40,986 nt of DNA, taken from assembly GCA_944332715.1 (NCBI GenBank), contig CALVKN010000008.1, forward strand, positions 1 to 40,986, given 5' to 3'. This DNA comes from an uncultured Bacilli bacterium (GTDB lineage: Bacteria > Bacillota_I > Bacilli_A > RF39 > UBA660). Position numbers and translations under genes: made by a program. Shown here piece after piece: positions 1 to 11,492 of this stretch (the stretch's first letter is position 1; every line of letters starts with the position of its first letter). The notes beneath the pieces are model-generated. The model ran no database searches. It worked only from the letters and a program-made list of their open reading frames with translations, and was not told the origin of the DNA.

Positions 1-11
1 CGAGGGGCTTA

Positions 12-46
12 CCTGCCACCGCTCTACTTCATAGAGATGTGGCAGG
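12..46 (-). other. Strong hairpin downstream of the surface-protein gene
   Basis: An 8-bp perfect stem (CCTGCCAC with GTGGCAGG) encloses a 2x2 internal loop and a second 5-bp stem (CTCTA with TAGAG) closed by a 5-base loop. It begins about 95 bases past the stop codon of the surface-protein gene. Neither strand has a T-run after it, so it is not an ordinary intrinsic terminator. A second palindrome, CCGTACGG, lies at 112-119, inside a weaker stem (GCTTG/CAAGC). Hairpins just after the variable region are a known feature of DGR target genes, but here the role is only inferred. A minus-strand open frame with an ATG at 52-54 runs off the left edge; it is too short to call. Confidence 0.6.
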
Positions 47-140
47 ATATTCATCAATCTATTTTATCAACCTTTATCACTCATAGCAAAAAGTATGCCC
101 CGCTTGCCTCACACCGTACGGCGCGTAGACAAGCATTTGC

Positions 141-1580
141 TTAGCCAAGATTCAAAACAAATGGATCAGTACTTGTTCCTGTACCGCCGGAAATTGTAGC
201 TGTGGATGTCAGACTAAAGGACGGGCGAACAGCATTCGTACTGCCCACACCGCCAATACTCACGCCACCACCGCGGCCGGAATCCACGAAGAACGCAGGA
301 TCGGTAAAGTCCATAGTACGGGAAAGTAACCATTCATAATCACCTAAATATAGCCAATTATCTGTTCCATAATTGTCTTCAGATAATGCTGTTGTCCATT
401 TTTCAGGACTTGCTCCATATCCATAATCTGATACATACATTAATCCTATTTTCATTGTTTCTTCATAACCCGTTTGATTTATTCCTACTTCATCATCATA
501 TATTGCTTTTGCAGTATTTATAATATTAAATCCACCAACTTGCCAAGTTGTTTCTGCTATTAGATTTTGCCATTCACTTCCTAGTATATTATAGTATGTT
601 TCATTTAATGTGGTATATATATCTGGTTTGGTACTTGCATCCCAGATATTTCCTTGCGTAACCAAATCAGACTCCCAAGCATAATTTCCATAACTTGTTG
701 CTTTTATTAATTTTACTTGATTATTAAATACTCCAATTATTCTATATTGGTTATCTGCTTCTTGGCAATCTGCTCCGGTTGCTCCAAAGCACACATAGTT
801 ATTTGGATTTGCTCCACTATATCTATAACTATTATCTTGTGCTCCATTTGCTAAATCAGCATCGTGATAATATAGTCCATTATCTCCATCTGTTCCGGTA
901 TATAATGTTTGAGTTATATATTCAGCAAAATTTCCTAAACTTGTTACCATTGGTTCTTCTTGTATTATTAAATTTGCACTAAGACTTTTTCCAGTATTGG
1001 CATTTTGATCACTATCTAGATTTGCAAATATTACTTCTATTTGCCAATCTTGGGTTACTGTTCCAGTCGATGTTATTTCATAATTATCTGCTATTGTGAT
1101 TAACCCTTGAGATGTTGTTATATCAAATCCTGTTTCTCCCCCACTTGTCTTTCTATCTAAGTTTCCAAGTGTTGTTACTTCTGTACCATCTGGATCTGTT
1201 ACCTTTAATAACAACTCTGCTTGTTCATCTACTGTTGTGTATTCAAAATTATTACTTGTAATATCTAAATAAACATAATAATTTCTTGTTGCATTATTTG
1301 TAGCATTATTGGCAGTAAGTGTTGCTCTTGCATATGTACCACCACTTTTATTTCCTGCTCCACTACCAAAATCTTCTTGATTTGCTGTTAAACTTATGGC
1401 ACTTCCTACTTGAAATGATAAGTTATCGGTTGTTGCAGTACCTGCACTAACATTGATATTACCAGTCCCTCCACCTTGAGCTGTAAAGTATGCATAGGTT
1501 GCTCCAACTACTACTGCAATAAATGTTATTACACCAAGAAATGATAACACTAATACTTTTTTCTCATTTTTTACATTCAT
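141..1580 (-). CDS. TasA-like secreted surface protein with candidate hypervariable C-terminus
   Basis: A 479-residue exported protein. The start chosen is the ATG at 1578-1580, which has AAGGAG ten bases upstream; an in-frame TTG at 1658 lacks such a site. Residues about 7-25 form one hydrophobic segment followed by ATYAYFT, the arrangement seen in SipW-processed TasA/camelysin-type proteins. Residues 25-230 are Thr/Asn/Gly-rich and look like a beta-sandwich fibre module. The C-terminal half has two cysteines, a YRIIGVF...VKLIKA stretch and ends with VRPSF followed by a Gly/Thr-rich tail, a layout common in surface proteins of gut Bacillota and reminiscent of C-type-lectin/FGE-like folds. 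Residues 421-457 have a base composition unlike the rest of the gene (see the separate entry). It has its own promoter and lies past the terminator of the yihY operon. The ligand is unknown; adhesion or fibre formation is inference. Confidence 0.8.
   Translation of the reverse strand: MNVKNEKKVLVLSFLGVITFIAVVVGATYAYFTAQGGGTGNINVSAGTATTDNLSFQVGSAISLTANQEDFGSGAGNKSGGTYARATLTANNATNNATRNYYVYLDITSNNFEYTTVDEQAELLLKVTDPDGTEVTTLGNLDRKTSGGETGFDITTSQGLITIADNYEITSTGTVTQDWQIEVIFANLDSDQNANTGKSLSANLIIQEEPMVTSLGNFAEYITQTLYTGTDGDNGLYYHDADLANGAQDNSYRYSGANPNNYVCFGATGADCQEADNQYRIIGVFNNQVKLIKATSYGNYAWESDLVTQGNIWDASTKPDIYTTLNETYYNILGSEWQNLIAETTWQVGGFNIINTAKAIYDDEVGINQTGYEETMKIGLMYVSDYGYGASPEKWTTALSEDNYGTDNWLYLGDYEWLLSRTMDFTDPAFFVDSGRGGGVSIGGVGSTNAVRPSFSLTSTATISGGTGTSTDPFVLNLG
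210..320 (-). other. Candidate DGR variable region (A-depleted tract)
   Basis: These 37 codons encode residues 421-457 of the surface protein. On the coding strand I count A 13, T 34, C 27, G 37, so A is 12% while T is 31%. The coding strand for 361-420 has 26 A in 60 (43%). None of the 37 codons ends in A; 29 end in C or T. The eight G-ending codons (GTG x3, GCG, ACG, ATG, CCG, CTG) look like a fixed scaffold, with NNY codons between them. The tract ends in VRPSF coded by GC-rich codons. DGRs mutate template adenines, mostly in AAY codons, and so leave NNY codons poor in A near the 3' end of C-type-lectin genes. The matching template repeat is not in this window. Confidence 0.55.
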
Positions 1581-1660
1581 ATAAACTTTTCTCCTTCTTA
1601 TGACAAGTATAACAGATAATACATAAATTTTATGCCGAATCATATACTCTATCTGCAATA

Positions 1661-1689
1661 ATTTTAGGCAATTTTTGTCTAAAAGTCAA
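1661..1689 (-). promoter_or_regulatory. Promoter of the surface-protein gene
   Basis: TTGACT (1684-1689) and TAAAAT (1661-1666) are separated by 17 bases on the minus strand, giving a leader of about 75 bases before the ATG. It starts downstream of the yihY terminator, so the gene is transcribed on its own. Confidence 0.65.
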
Positions 1690-1723
1690 TGTGAGTATTT
1701 TGTTTTAAAATTAATTTAACGTA

Positions 1724-1758
1724 AACAAAAAACAAAGTTTCCCAATTATAGGAAACTT
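1724..1758 (-). terminator. Intrinsic terminator of the pcrA-yihY operon
   Basis: An 8-bp stem AAGTTTCC/GGAAACTT (1735-1742 with 1751-1758) with an 8-base loop is followed, in the minus direction, by a T-rich tract over 1724-1733. It lies about 100 bases past the yihY stop. Confidence 0.75.
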
Positions 1759-1860
1759 CAAGATATTACTCTTTAATATCGTTAGTAAATTAATACTAGA
1801 TTGATATCAAAAGGAATCATGTACATAAGTAATACCCGTTGTACATATCCTTATTATTGA

Positions 1861-2721
1861 CTATTTATCTACTTTTATAGTACCAGTTTTTTCTAATTCT
1901 ACTTCTTCCTTGCGATAATTTAGGGCCATACCTATAGTGAAGGCATAAGCCAGTAAATATATCCAAATCATTAAAATTACTATATTTGCAAGACTTCCAT
2001 AAAATGTCGCATAGTAAGCGATATTATTAATGTAATATGAATAAATATAAGTAATAATTATCCAAGCAAAACTGGTAAATAAAGCTCCATATCCTACCGT
2101 TTTACTTCTAATTTTTTTATTTGGAGCAATTGTATAAAGTATTTTTATAAAGAAATACATTATTAACCAAGTTACTGGGCCTTGTAATAAAGTTATTACC
2201 ATAGTAACTTTTTCAGTTATACCACTAGCTACATCTACAAATTGAAATAACTCAATTATTTTATCACCAAATACGGGAACAATTAACATAAATATAAATA
2301 GTAAAACTAAGAAAAAAGTCATGATAATTGCTTTAAATCTTCTTTTAAAGAAACCTGTTTGTTCTTCTCCATAAATAATATTTGAAGTAACAATTATTGA
2401 TGCTGGACCATTCGATGCAATAAAGTATCCCATTAAAACTACTGCAAAAAAACTTAATCCTGAAATATTATCGGCATGAGGAATATCTAATAATAAAGAT
2501 GCAATATCTCTTGAAAAGGCATTAGATAAAAATTCATAAATCACATCTGTCGATAAATTTAAGGCAGTTGCACCATAACTTATAAGTGTTATGGTAGGAA
2601 CTATTGCTAAAACGAAGAAAAAGGCTAATTGCCCAGGCAAAATAGCCATATCTGGTCTTTTTAAGACTTTTAAGAAATTATCAAAGAATTCTTTTAAATT
2701 ATTTCTTAGTTTCTTTTTCAT
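1861..2721 (-). CDS. YihY/BrkB-family inner membrane protein
   Basis: A 286-residue integral membrane protein with about six hydrophobic segments, including ones near residues 28-52, 88-112, 130-155 and 180-200 and two near the C-terminus. The N-terminal pattern (about 25 basic residues, then GQLAFFFVLAIVPTI) and the length match the YihY/virulence factor BrkB family (once misnamed RNase BN). No catalytic function is established for this family; a transport or envelope role is usually assumed. The start overlaps the end of the upstream sensor-like gene by 23 bases, which indicates translational coupling, and a terminator follows. The last gene of the operon. Confidence 0.85.
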   Translation of the reverse strand: MKKKLRNNLKEFFDNFLKVLKRPDMAILPGQLAFFFVLAIVPTITLISYGATALNLSTDVIYEFLSNAFSRDIASLLLDIPHADNISGLSFFAVVLMGYFIASNGPASIIVTSNIIYGEEQTGFFKRRFKAIIMTFFLVLLFIFMLIVPVFGDKIIELFQFVDVASGITEKVTMVITLLQGPVTWLIMYFFIKILYTIAPNKKIRSKTVGYGALFTSFAWIIITYIYSYYINNIAYYATFYGSLANIVILMIWIYLLAYAFTIGMALNYRKEEVELEKTGTIKVDK

Positions 2722-4723
2722 TTTTTCCCGTTTCTTTTTGCTTTTTCATATCTTCCACTGCTTCATTTAAAGCATCTTCAATTGTTTTAATATCATCCAT
2801 AATCATACTATAACCAAATTCTGCACCATGATCATATGGTAATTTCTTTATTTCTTTATTTAATTTATGAATATAATTACTTATTTGTTTTTGACTATAT
2901 CCCACTAAATATATGACAAATTCATTACCATCAGTACGCATTATTTCACTATTATCAAGTTGTGTTTTAACCAAGATATTTGCAGCAGCTTTAATTTGCC
3001 TATCCCCTTCATTATAACCATACAAGTCATTAATTTCTTGTATCTTATTTAAATCAACTACCACAATTGTTTGAGGATAGATAGTATTATTATTCCACGT
3101 TTCGATATTTTCATTTAAGAAATTTCTATTTTTTAAAGATGTAAGTTGATCAATAAATTTCATTTTATCTTCTCTTTTTATCTTACGAGCAATAGATATT
3201 TTCTTACTCTTGCGTATTATTATTAAAGCAATAATTATAGCAATAATTACAATATAAATGATATATTCAGCAATACGAGTAATAATTCCCCCACTTTTCA
3301 TAGTTTCAAAGTGATTATCTAATCCTTCTAATATTATTTCTTCTTCATCAAGTACACTAATATATTTATTTAAAAGTTCATATAAAGCACTATCAGTTCT
3401 AACTTTAAATGTATATACAGAATTTATATAATCACTATATCTAGCAGTATAATTATCTAAATTATTATCACTATAATAATCAAAAGCATTCTTATCTAAT
3501 ACAATATATACATTCTCTTTATTTAATTTAAATAAATCCTTTGTTGTTGAAAAAGTCTCAACAGTTATCCCCGAAATACCTGATACATAATCAAATATTT
3601 TACTATTTTCTTGAACATATACGGTTTTACCAATTAAAGAATTGATAGATTTGATAACTTCATTATTATCTCTTCGTGCTGCAACAACATATTCTATATT
3701 AATACCACTAGTTTCGTTATAATCATCAGTAAAATTATAATAATTAAAATATAAATCGATATCACCATTTGCTAAAGCATTTGTAAATCTATTATAATTA
3801 CGATACTTTTCAAAATTAAACTCTACTCCCGCAAAATCACTAAAATGGCTTAAAATAACTGCAACAATTCCACCATATTTACCACCAGTAATTACTTCAT
3901 ATGGTGAAGCATTTACAAATCCATATTCATAAGTAACACTTTGTAGGGAATCTATTTCTGTATCACTAATACCTAAAGATGTGGTAAATGTATCAAATAA
4001 AGCTGTATTATAATCATCATTAAAATTATCTTGCCACCTAGCATAAAACTTACGTAAAATACTACTTAAAGTACTATCTTCTGTTTGCATCGTATAATAT
4101 ACTTTTATATCACTAAAATGATATACTATATTATAATCATTACTTAAAATTGTATCTAAATATTGTAGTAATGGAACAACCACAAAGTTAATATCACTAC
4201 CAAGAGCATTAAATAATTCTTCAGTTGTTTCATATTGCGTAAAACTTACATTAGTAACATCATTAATATATCTAGAAACATAACTTAAATCACTAGTTAG
4301 TATTCCCACAGTTCTTCCCGATAAATCAGTTGCATCACTCAACTTCTCATCATCAGTACCCACTAAAACATAATGATCTTCAAAAAACACAACATCATTT
4401 TCTGTAACACTAGTTTTACTTCCAAAAGTTAATCCAGATGGATTAGCACCAGCATTAAATGTTATAGCATTGGTATCCATTCCATATTCTGCTTCAAAAT
4501 CTTCAATAAAATCGTAAAATACACCTTCACCATTTTTACCAAATACATTAGCATTATTTATAACATTAATATTTTGAACACTATTAATATTTTCATTAAT
4601 CCAATTTCTTTCTGAAACAGTTAAATTATTTTCATCACTTAAAATATTATATAATAATATACCTAAGATTATTACTACAACAACACTAATTACAATAACT
4701 AATAAACTTCTTTTTCGCTTCAT
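2699..4723 (-). CDS. Membrane sensor: tandem solute-binding domains plus degenerate GGDEF
   Basis: A 674-residue protein. Residues 7-27 are a membrane anchor. Residues about 50-245 and 265-465 look like two extracellular SBP_bac_3-type (amino-acid/polar solute-binding) domains, as found in transmembrane sensor proteins. A second membrane segment at about 483-503 leads to a cytoplasmic GGDEF-like domain starting near LTSLKNRNF (528-536). The Asp of VVVDLNKI (D557) is kept, but the signature is TDGNEF at 597-602 rather than GGDEF: the first Gly is Asp and the catalytic Asp is Asn, so diguanylate cyclase activity is doubtful. It may bind nucleotide or signal by conformation. Its ATG overlaps the stop of the upstream gene as TAATG, and its end overlaps yihY. 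The ligand is unknown. Confidence 0.8.
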   Translation of the reverse strand: MKRKRSLLVIVISVVVVIILGILLYNILSDENNLTVSERNWINENINSVQNINVINNANVFGKNGEGVFYDFIEDFEAEYGMDTNAITFNAGANPSGLTFGSKTSVTENDVVFFEDHYVLVGTDDEKLSDATDLSGRTVGILTSDLSYVSRYINDVTNVSFTQYETTEELFNALGSDINFVVVPLLQYLDTILSNDYNIVYHFSDIKVYYTMQTEDSTLSSILRKFYARWQDNFNDDYNTALFDTFTTSLGISDTEIDSLQSVTYEYGFVNASPYEVITGGKYGGIVAVILSHFSDFAGVEFNFEKYRNYNRFTNALANGDIDLYFNYYNFTDDYNETSGINIEYVVAARRDNNEVIKSINSLIGKTVYVQENSKIFDYVSGISGITVETFSTTKDLFKLNKENVYIVLDKNAFDYYSDNNLDNYTARYSDYINSVYTFKVRTDSALYELLNKYISVLDEEEIILEGLDNHFETMKSGGIITRIAEYIIYIVIIAIIIALIIIRKSKKISIARKIKREDKMKFIDQLTSLKNRNFLNENIETWNNNTIYPQTIVVVDLNKIQEINDLYGYNEGDRQIKAAANILVKTQLDNSEIMRTDGNEFVIYLVGYSQKQISNYIHKLNKEIKKLPYDHGAEFGYSMIMDDIKTIEDALNEAVEDMKKQKETGKNEKETKK

Positions 4724-5217
4724 TATGACTCTTCTTCACTTTCTACTGGGGTATTATTATTCCAAACAATTCCTGAACCAGCAACATTTTTTGCTCCCAT
4801 TATTGTAAATCCTTCACTATTTTCTGTTGCTTCACTAATAAGGGTAAAATCAATATCATAATAACTTAATAAGTTTTCACTAAATTGTTCAAGTGATGCT
4901 GCAGCCTTACTTTGAGCTTCAACTAATGATGTATCCCCTACAAAATTTATAGTTACATAAATAACTCTTCCCTTTACATCAAAAGTAGCTGAGTTAATCA
5001 TTTCATCACTTTCCAAATTAGCAATATATTCTGAGACAAATGTATCCTCAATTGGGTAATCTTCTATATCTTCCAAACGATCCCCATAAACAGATTCACC
5101 ACTTCCAAAAAAGTAAGAAACTGTTACAAATAATATTGCAATAAAACAGATGATGAGTATAAGTCCTAAGACTATTAATATTTTATATTTCCCCCATATC
5201 TCTTTTAATTTATCCAA
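4723..5217 (-). CDS. Small membrane-anchored protein of unknown function
   Basis: About 164 residues with one strong transmembrane segment near the N-terminus (the hydrophobic stretch ILIVLGLILIICFIAILFV) and a soluble outer part containing one compact alpha/beta region (DVKGRVIYVTINF...). I do not recognise the family. The start is uncertain: the TTG at 5215-5217 has AGGAG ten bases upstream; a GTG at 5226 is too close to that site; an ATG at 5241 (172 residues) has no ribosome site. The stop overlaps the ATG of the tandem-SBP/GGDEF gene, so the two proteins are probably made together and may work as a pair; that is inference. Confidence 0.6.
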   Translation of the reverse strand: MDKLKEIWGKYKILIVLGLILIICFIAILFVTVSYFFGSGESVYGDRLEDIEDYPIEDTFVSEYIANLESDEMINSATFDVKGRVIYVTINFVGDTSLVEAQSKAAASLEQFSENLLSYYDIDFTLISEATENSEGFTIMGAKNVAGSGIVWNNNTPVESEEES

Positions 5218-5263
5218 ATTATTCACTCTCCTAAGTAACATAATTATACTACATATTTATTAG

Positions 5264-8149
<2,886 letters not shown>

Positions 8150-8153
<4 letters not shown>

Positions 8154-10240
8154 TTTTCGCTCCTTTTCAAACCTTGATAATTACTTAAAAATTTCTTTAT
8201 GCCAAATCGTTTATCAAAAGCAACTGTCACAAATCGATCATCACAGTCAACTACTACACCTTTACCAAAGCTTAAGTGATACACAACCTCACCATGCTTA
8301 TAATTAATTCCTTCTTCACTATAATACTTATCTTTATTAAATGCTACTTCTTCTCTAACTCCTAAATCTTCTTTATCGATTAAACTTGGATCAATTTCCC
8401 CGATAAAACGGCTCGGTGGATTCATATTTGTATTACCAAATAGCATTCTTCTTTTAGCATTGGTTATATATAACCTTTCTTTCGCTCTAGTTATGGCAAC
8501 ATAACAAAGTCTTCGCTCTTCTTCTATGCCATCTTTATCTTGTAAAGACATCGAATGTGGCATGATATTTTCTTCCATACCCGCTAAAAATACCACTTTA
8601 AATTCTAAGCCCTTAGCTGAATGCATAGTCATCAAAGTTATGGCCTCATCATTATCATTATGTTCTGACATATCAGCAACTAAGGAAATATCTTCAAGAA
8701 AATCTTCCAAGTTAACTGTTCCTGTTTCTTTTTGATAATTTTCCGTAATACTCTTAAATTCCATTAAGTTTTCAAGTCTAAGTTCGGCTTCTAGCGTCTT
8801 ATCTTTTTCCATCTCTGCTTTTATACCAGTTTTATCTAAAACTAAATCAATTAATTGGGTTAAATCAATATCTTTGCTTTTCATCGTTAATTCCAAAATC
8901 AAATTCTTAAATTCAATTTCTTTAGATTTACTTAAAACTTCAAACATTGAGGTGTTTTTTTCTGCTGCTTCTTTTGCTAAATCTTCAATAGATTTGGCCC
9001 CAATCCCTCTTTTAGGTACATTTATAACTCTAGTTAAGGAAACATCATCAGCATGATTAGAAATAAGACGCAAATAACTAATTAAATCTTTAATTTCTTT
9101 TCTTTTATAGAAATAATAACTTCCTACTACTTTATATGGATAATTCATCTTAAGCATTCCTTCTTCTAGTGCTCTTGATTGGGCATTAGTCCTATAAAGA
9201 ATGGCAATATCTTGATAACTATATCCACTACTAAGAAGTTTTTTTATCTCTTCCATAATAAGTGTTACTTCATGCTTTTCATCATAACTACGCATGTATT
9301 TTACTTTAACACCATCACCTAGTTCACTAAATAAATTTACATCCTTACTAGTAACATTATTTTTAATCACCGAATTAGCGGCATTCAAAATTGTATTCGT
9401 ACTACGATAATTTTGATTTAAAGTAATACTCACAGCCTCCGGATAATCTTTTTCAAAATTTAGAATATTCCGATAATTTGACCACCGAAAACCATAAATC
9501 GATTGAGAAGGATCTCCAACTACAAAAATATTACGATATTTTTCAGCCAACTTTTTAATCCACTTATACTGTACTTCATTGGTATCTTGATATTCATCAA
9601 TTAATATATATCGGTACTTTTCTTGATAATAATCAAGTACTTCTTCATCACGCAAGAATAACTCTGCTGGTAACTTTAACAAATCATCAAAATCCACTGC
9701 ATTATTTCTTTTTAAAACCTTCTGATATTCAAAATAAACTTTAACAGCTACTTGTTCGGGTGGACTATTCAAGTATTTTTCAGCTTCACTATCACTAAGC
9801 ATCTCATTTTTAATAAAACTTATTTTATTTCTAATAAATCCCGGACTATATTGTTTAGGATCATAATCCATATCTTTTAAGATTTTTTTTATTATGCTGT
9901 TTACATCATCAGAATCAATTATTGTAAAATTTTTAGAAAGCCCTAATTTTTCATAGTTTTCTCTAATAACACGCAGACCAAAAGAATGAAATGTTCCAAC
10001 AAAAGCATAATTATCTTCCACAACATTGCTAATTCGATCACGCATTTCTTTTGCGGCTTTATTAGTAAACGTAATTGCTAAAATATTCCCCGAATAAATA
10101 CCATGCATAATTAAATTAGCAACTCGCATTGTAAGTACCTTTGTTTTACCAGACCCAGCGCCAGCAAGTACTAAACAAGGCCCATCTATATGTTCCACTG
10201 CTTTAATTTGTTCTTTGTTAAGTCCATCTAATATATTCAT
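8150..10240 (-). CDS. pcrA: ATP-dependent DNA helicase PcrA/UvrD
   Basis: A 696-residue SF1 helicase. Walker A is AGAGSGKT (26-33), ILIDEYQDT is motif II near 220, followed by VVGDPSQSIYGFRWS and, near the C-terminus, TMHSAKGLEFKVVFLAG and YVAITRAKERLY. The end (HGEVVYHLSFGKGVVV) matches the Tudor-like PcrA tail that contacts RNA polymerase. It unwinds DNA in repair and rolling-circle replication and dislodges stalled complexes. The ATG has GGAGG upstream and is preceded by an extended -10 promoter; it heads the operon that contains ligA, as in many Bacillota. Confidence 0.96.
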
Positions 10241-10257
10241 GTTGCCTCCACATTAAA

Positions 10258-10266
10258 ATTATATCA
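10258..10266 (-). promoter_or_regulatory. Extended -10 promoter of pcrA operon
   Basis: TGATATAAT on the minus strand, 18 bases before the pcrA ATG, with no convincing -35 (the region is T-rich). The same TGATATAAT sequence appears before the RNase J, TarI/IspD-like and small secreted protein genes. Confidence 0.6.
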
Positions 10267-10280
10267 AATATACCACAATT

Positions 10281-10304
10281 AAAAAAGGTTTACTTAGCCT
10301 TTTT
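10281..10304 (-). terminator. Terminator after ftsY
   Basis: AAAAAGG/CCTTTTT stem (10282-10288 with 10298-10304) with a 9-base loop, running into a T-tract in the minus direction. It separates ftsY from the pcrA promoter. Confidence 0.65.
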
Positions 10305-10370
10305 AAAGATATTTTTTATTATATCAAACAAACAAATGTATGACAATAAAAAATACACAAATTTGTGCAT

Positions 10371-11357
10371 TTATAACATATCCTTAAATAATCCATATAT
10401 ATAGTTTTCAATATCAAACGGAATTAAATCCGTCATTTTTTCACCAAGCCCTACAAACTTAACAGGTATATTTACAGCTTCCTTAATAGCTAGTACTATT
10501 CCTCCTTTAGCAGTTCCATCAAGCTTAGTTAAAACTATTCCCGTTATATTAGTAATTTCTTTGAAAGCTTCAGCTTGCATAATTCCATTTTGACCAGTAG
10601 TTGCATCAATTACCAGCAACGTTTCATGAGGTGCCCCATTTATTTGATTTCCTATTACTTTATTTATTTTTTCTAATTCTTTCATTAGATTTACTTTATT
10701 GTGAAGTCGACCTGCGGTATCTATTAAGACAATATCCACATTTTCTTCTTTGGCTTTAACAAGGCCATCAAATATTACTCCAGCAGGGTCAGTGTTTTCG
10801 CGTCCATAAAATAATGAGTCAGTACGATCAGCCCAAATTCTTAATTGTTCAACAGCTCCAGCTCTAAAAGTGTCTCCAGCAATCATCATAACACGCTTAT
10901 CTTCACTTTTATACTTGTGAGCAAGTTTTGCAATAGTAGTAGTTTTACCTACTCCATTTACTCCAACCATCAATATAACTGTTGGACCATCCTCATTCAT
11001 ATTAATCTTATCCGTAATCGATTCATTATTAACATAAATGATAAATAATTCATCAACGATTACTTCATTTAAATACTTTGTATCCGTTATATTTTCCCCT
11101 TTTACCCTCTTACGTAATCTTTCAATAAAATCCATTACTGTTTTAACTCCAATATCAGCCATAATAAGTAAATTTTCTAATTCTTCAAAATATTCTTCAT
11201 TTACTTTAGTATATTTAATACCTAATAAATTAAGTTTTGAAACAAATTCATTTCTCGTTTTTTCTAATCCTTCATCATATTTCTTTACTTCTTCACTTAT
11301 CTTTTCTTCTTTTTCTTTACTTTTAAATATATCTTTTAATTTATTAAATAATCCCAT
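10371..11357 (-). CDS. ftsY: Signal recognition particle receptor FtsY
   Basis: A 328-residue SRP GTPase that receives SRP-ribosome complexes at the membrane for co-translational insertion. The start is the ATG at 11355-11357, six bases after GGAGGA; an upstream frame extension lacks a site. A short charged N-terminal region (1-30) is followed by the helical N domain and the NG GTPase: GVNGVGKTT (132-140), DTFRAGA, DTAGR (213-217) and TKLD (277-280). The acidic A domain is very short, as in many Gram-positives. It is monocistronic, diverging from the RNase J gene and ending in a terminator. There is no ylxM or ffh beside it, although these often neighbour ftsY in Bacillota. Confidence 0.96.
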   Translation of the reverse strand: MGLFNKLKDIFKSKEKEEKISEEVKKYDEGLEKTRNEFVSKLNLLGIKYTKVNEEYFEELENLLIMADIGVKTVMDFIERLRKRVKGENITDTKYLNEVIVDELFIIYVNNESITDKINMNEDGPTVILMVGVNGVGKTTTIAKLAHKYKSEDKRVMMIAGDTFRAGAVEQLRIWADRTDSLFYGRENTDPAGVIFDGLVKAKEENVDIVLIDTAGRLHNKVNLMKELEKINKVIGNQINGAPHETLLVIDATTGQNGIMQAEAFKEITNITGIVLTKLDGTAKGGIVLAIKEAVNIPVKFVGLGEKMTDLIPFDIENYIYGLFKDML

Positions 11358-11406
11358 AATTTTTCCTCCGATTAACAATATAATAACATATTTATAGATT
11401 GAATTA

Positions 11407-11435
11407 TAGACAAAATAGATTATTTTTGATATAAT
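11407..11435 (+). promoter_or_regulatory. Promoter of the RNase J gene
   Basis: TAGACA (11407-11412), a 17-base spacer and TATAAT (11430-11435) preceded by TG, giving an extended -10. The leader to the ATG is about 50 bases. Confidence 0.7.
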
Positions 11436-11492
11436 TTTATCAGTTCGAAACTTTATCAGAAAAATAATTTTAAGAAAGAAGGAATTTTTTTA

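Noticed and set aside
12-46. Intrinsic terminator for the surface-protein gene
   Set aside because: The stem is strong but no T-run follows it on either strand.
1-54. Minus-strand open frame starting at the ATG at 52-54 and running off the left edge
   Set aside because: Only 18 codons are visible, it overlaps the hairpin and has no clear ribosome site.
779-982. Plus-strand open frames opposite the surface protein and other minus-strand genes
   Set aside because: They are antisense shadows of well-supported genes, without sites or recognisable products.
1581-1658. N-terminal extension of the surface protein from a TTG
   Set aside because: It would place 26 extra charged residues before the signal segment and start inside the promoter's downstream region; the ATG at 1580 has AAGGAG.
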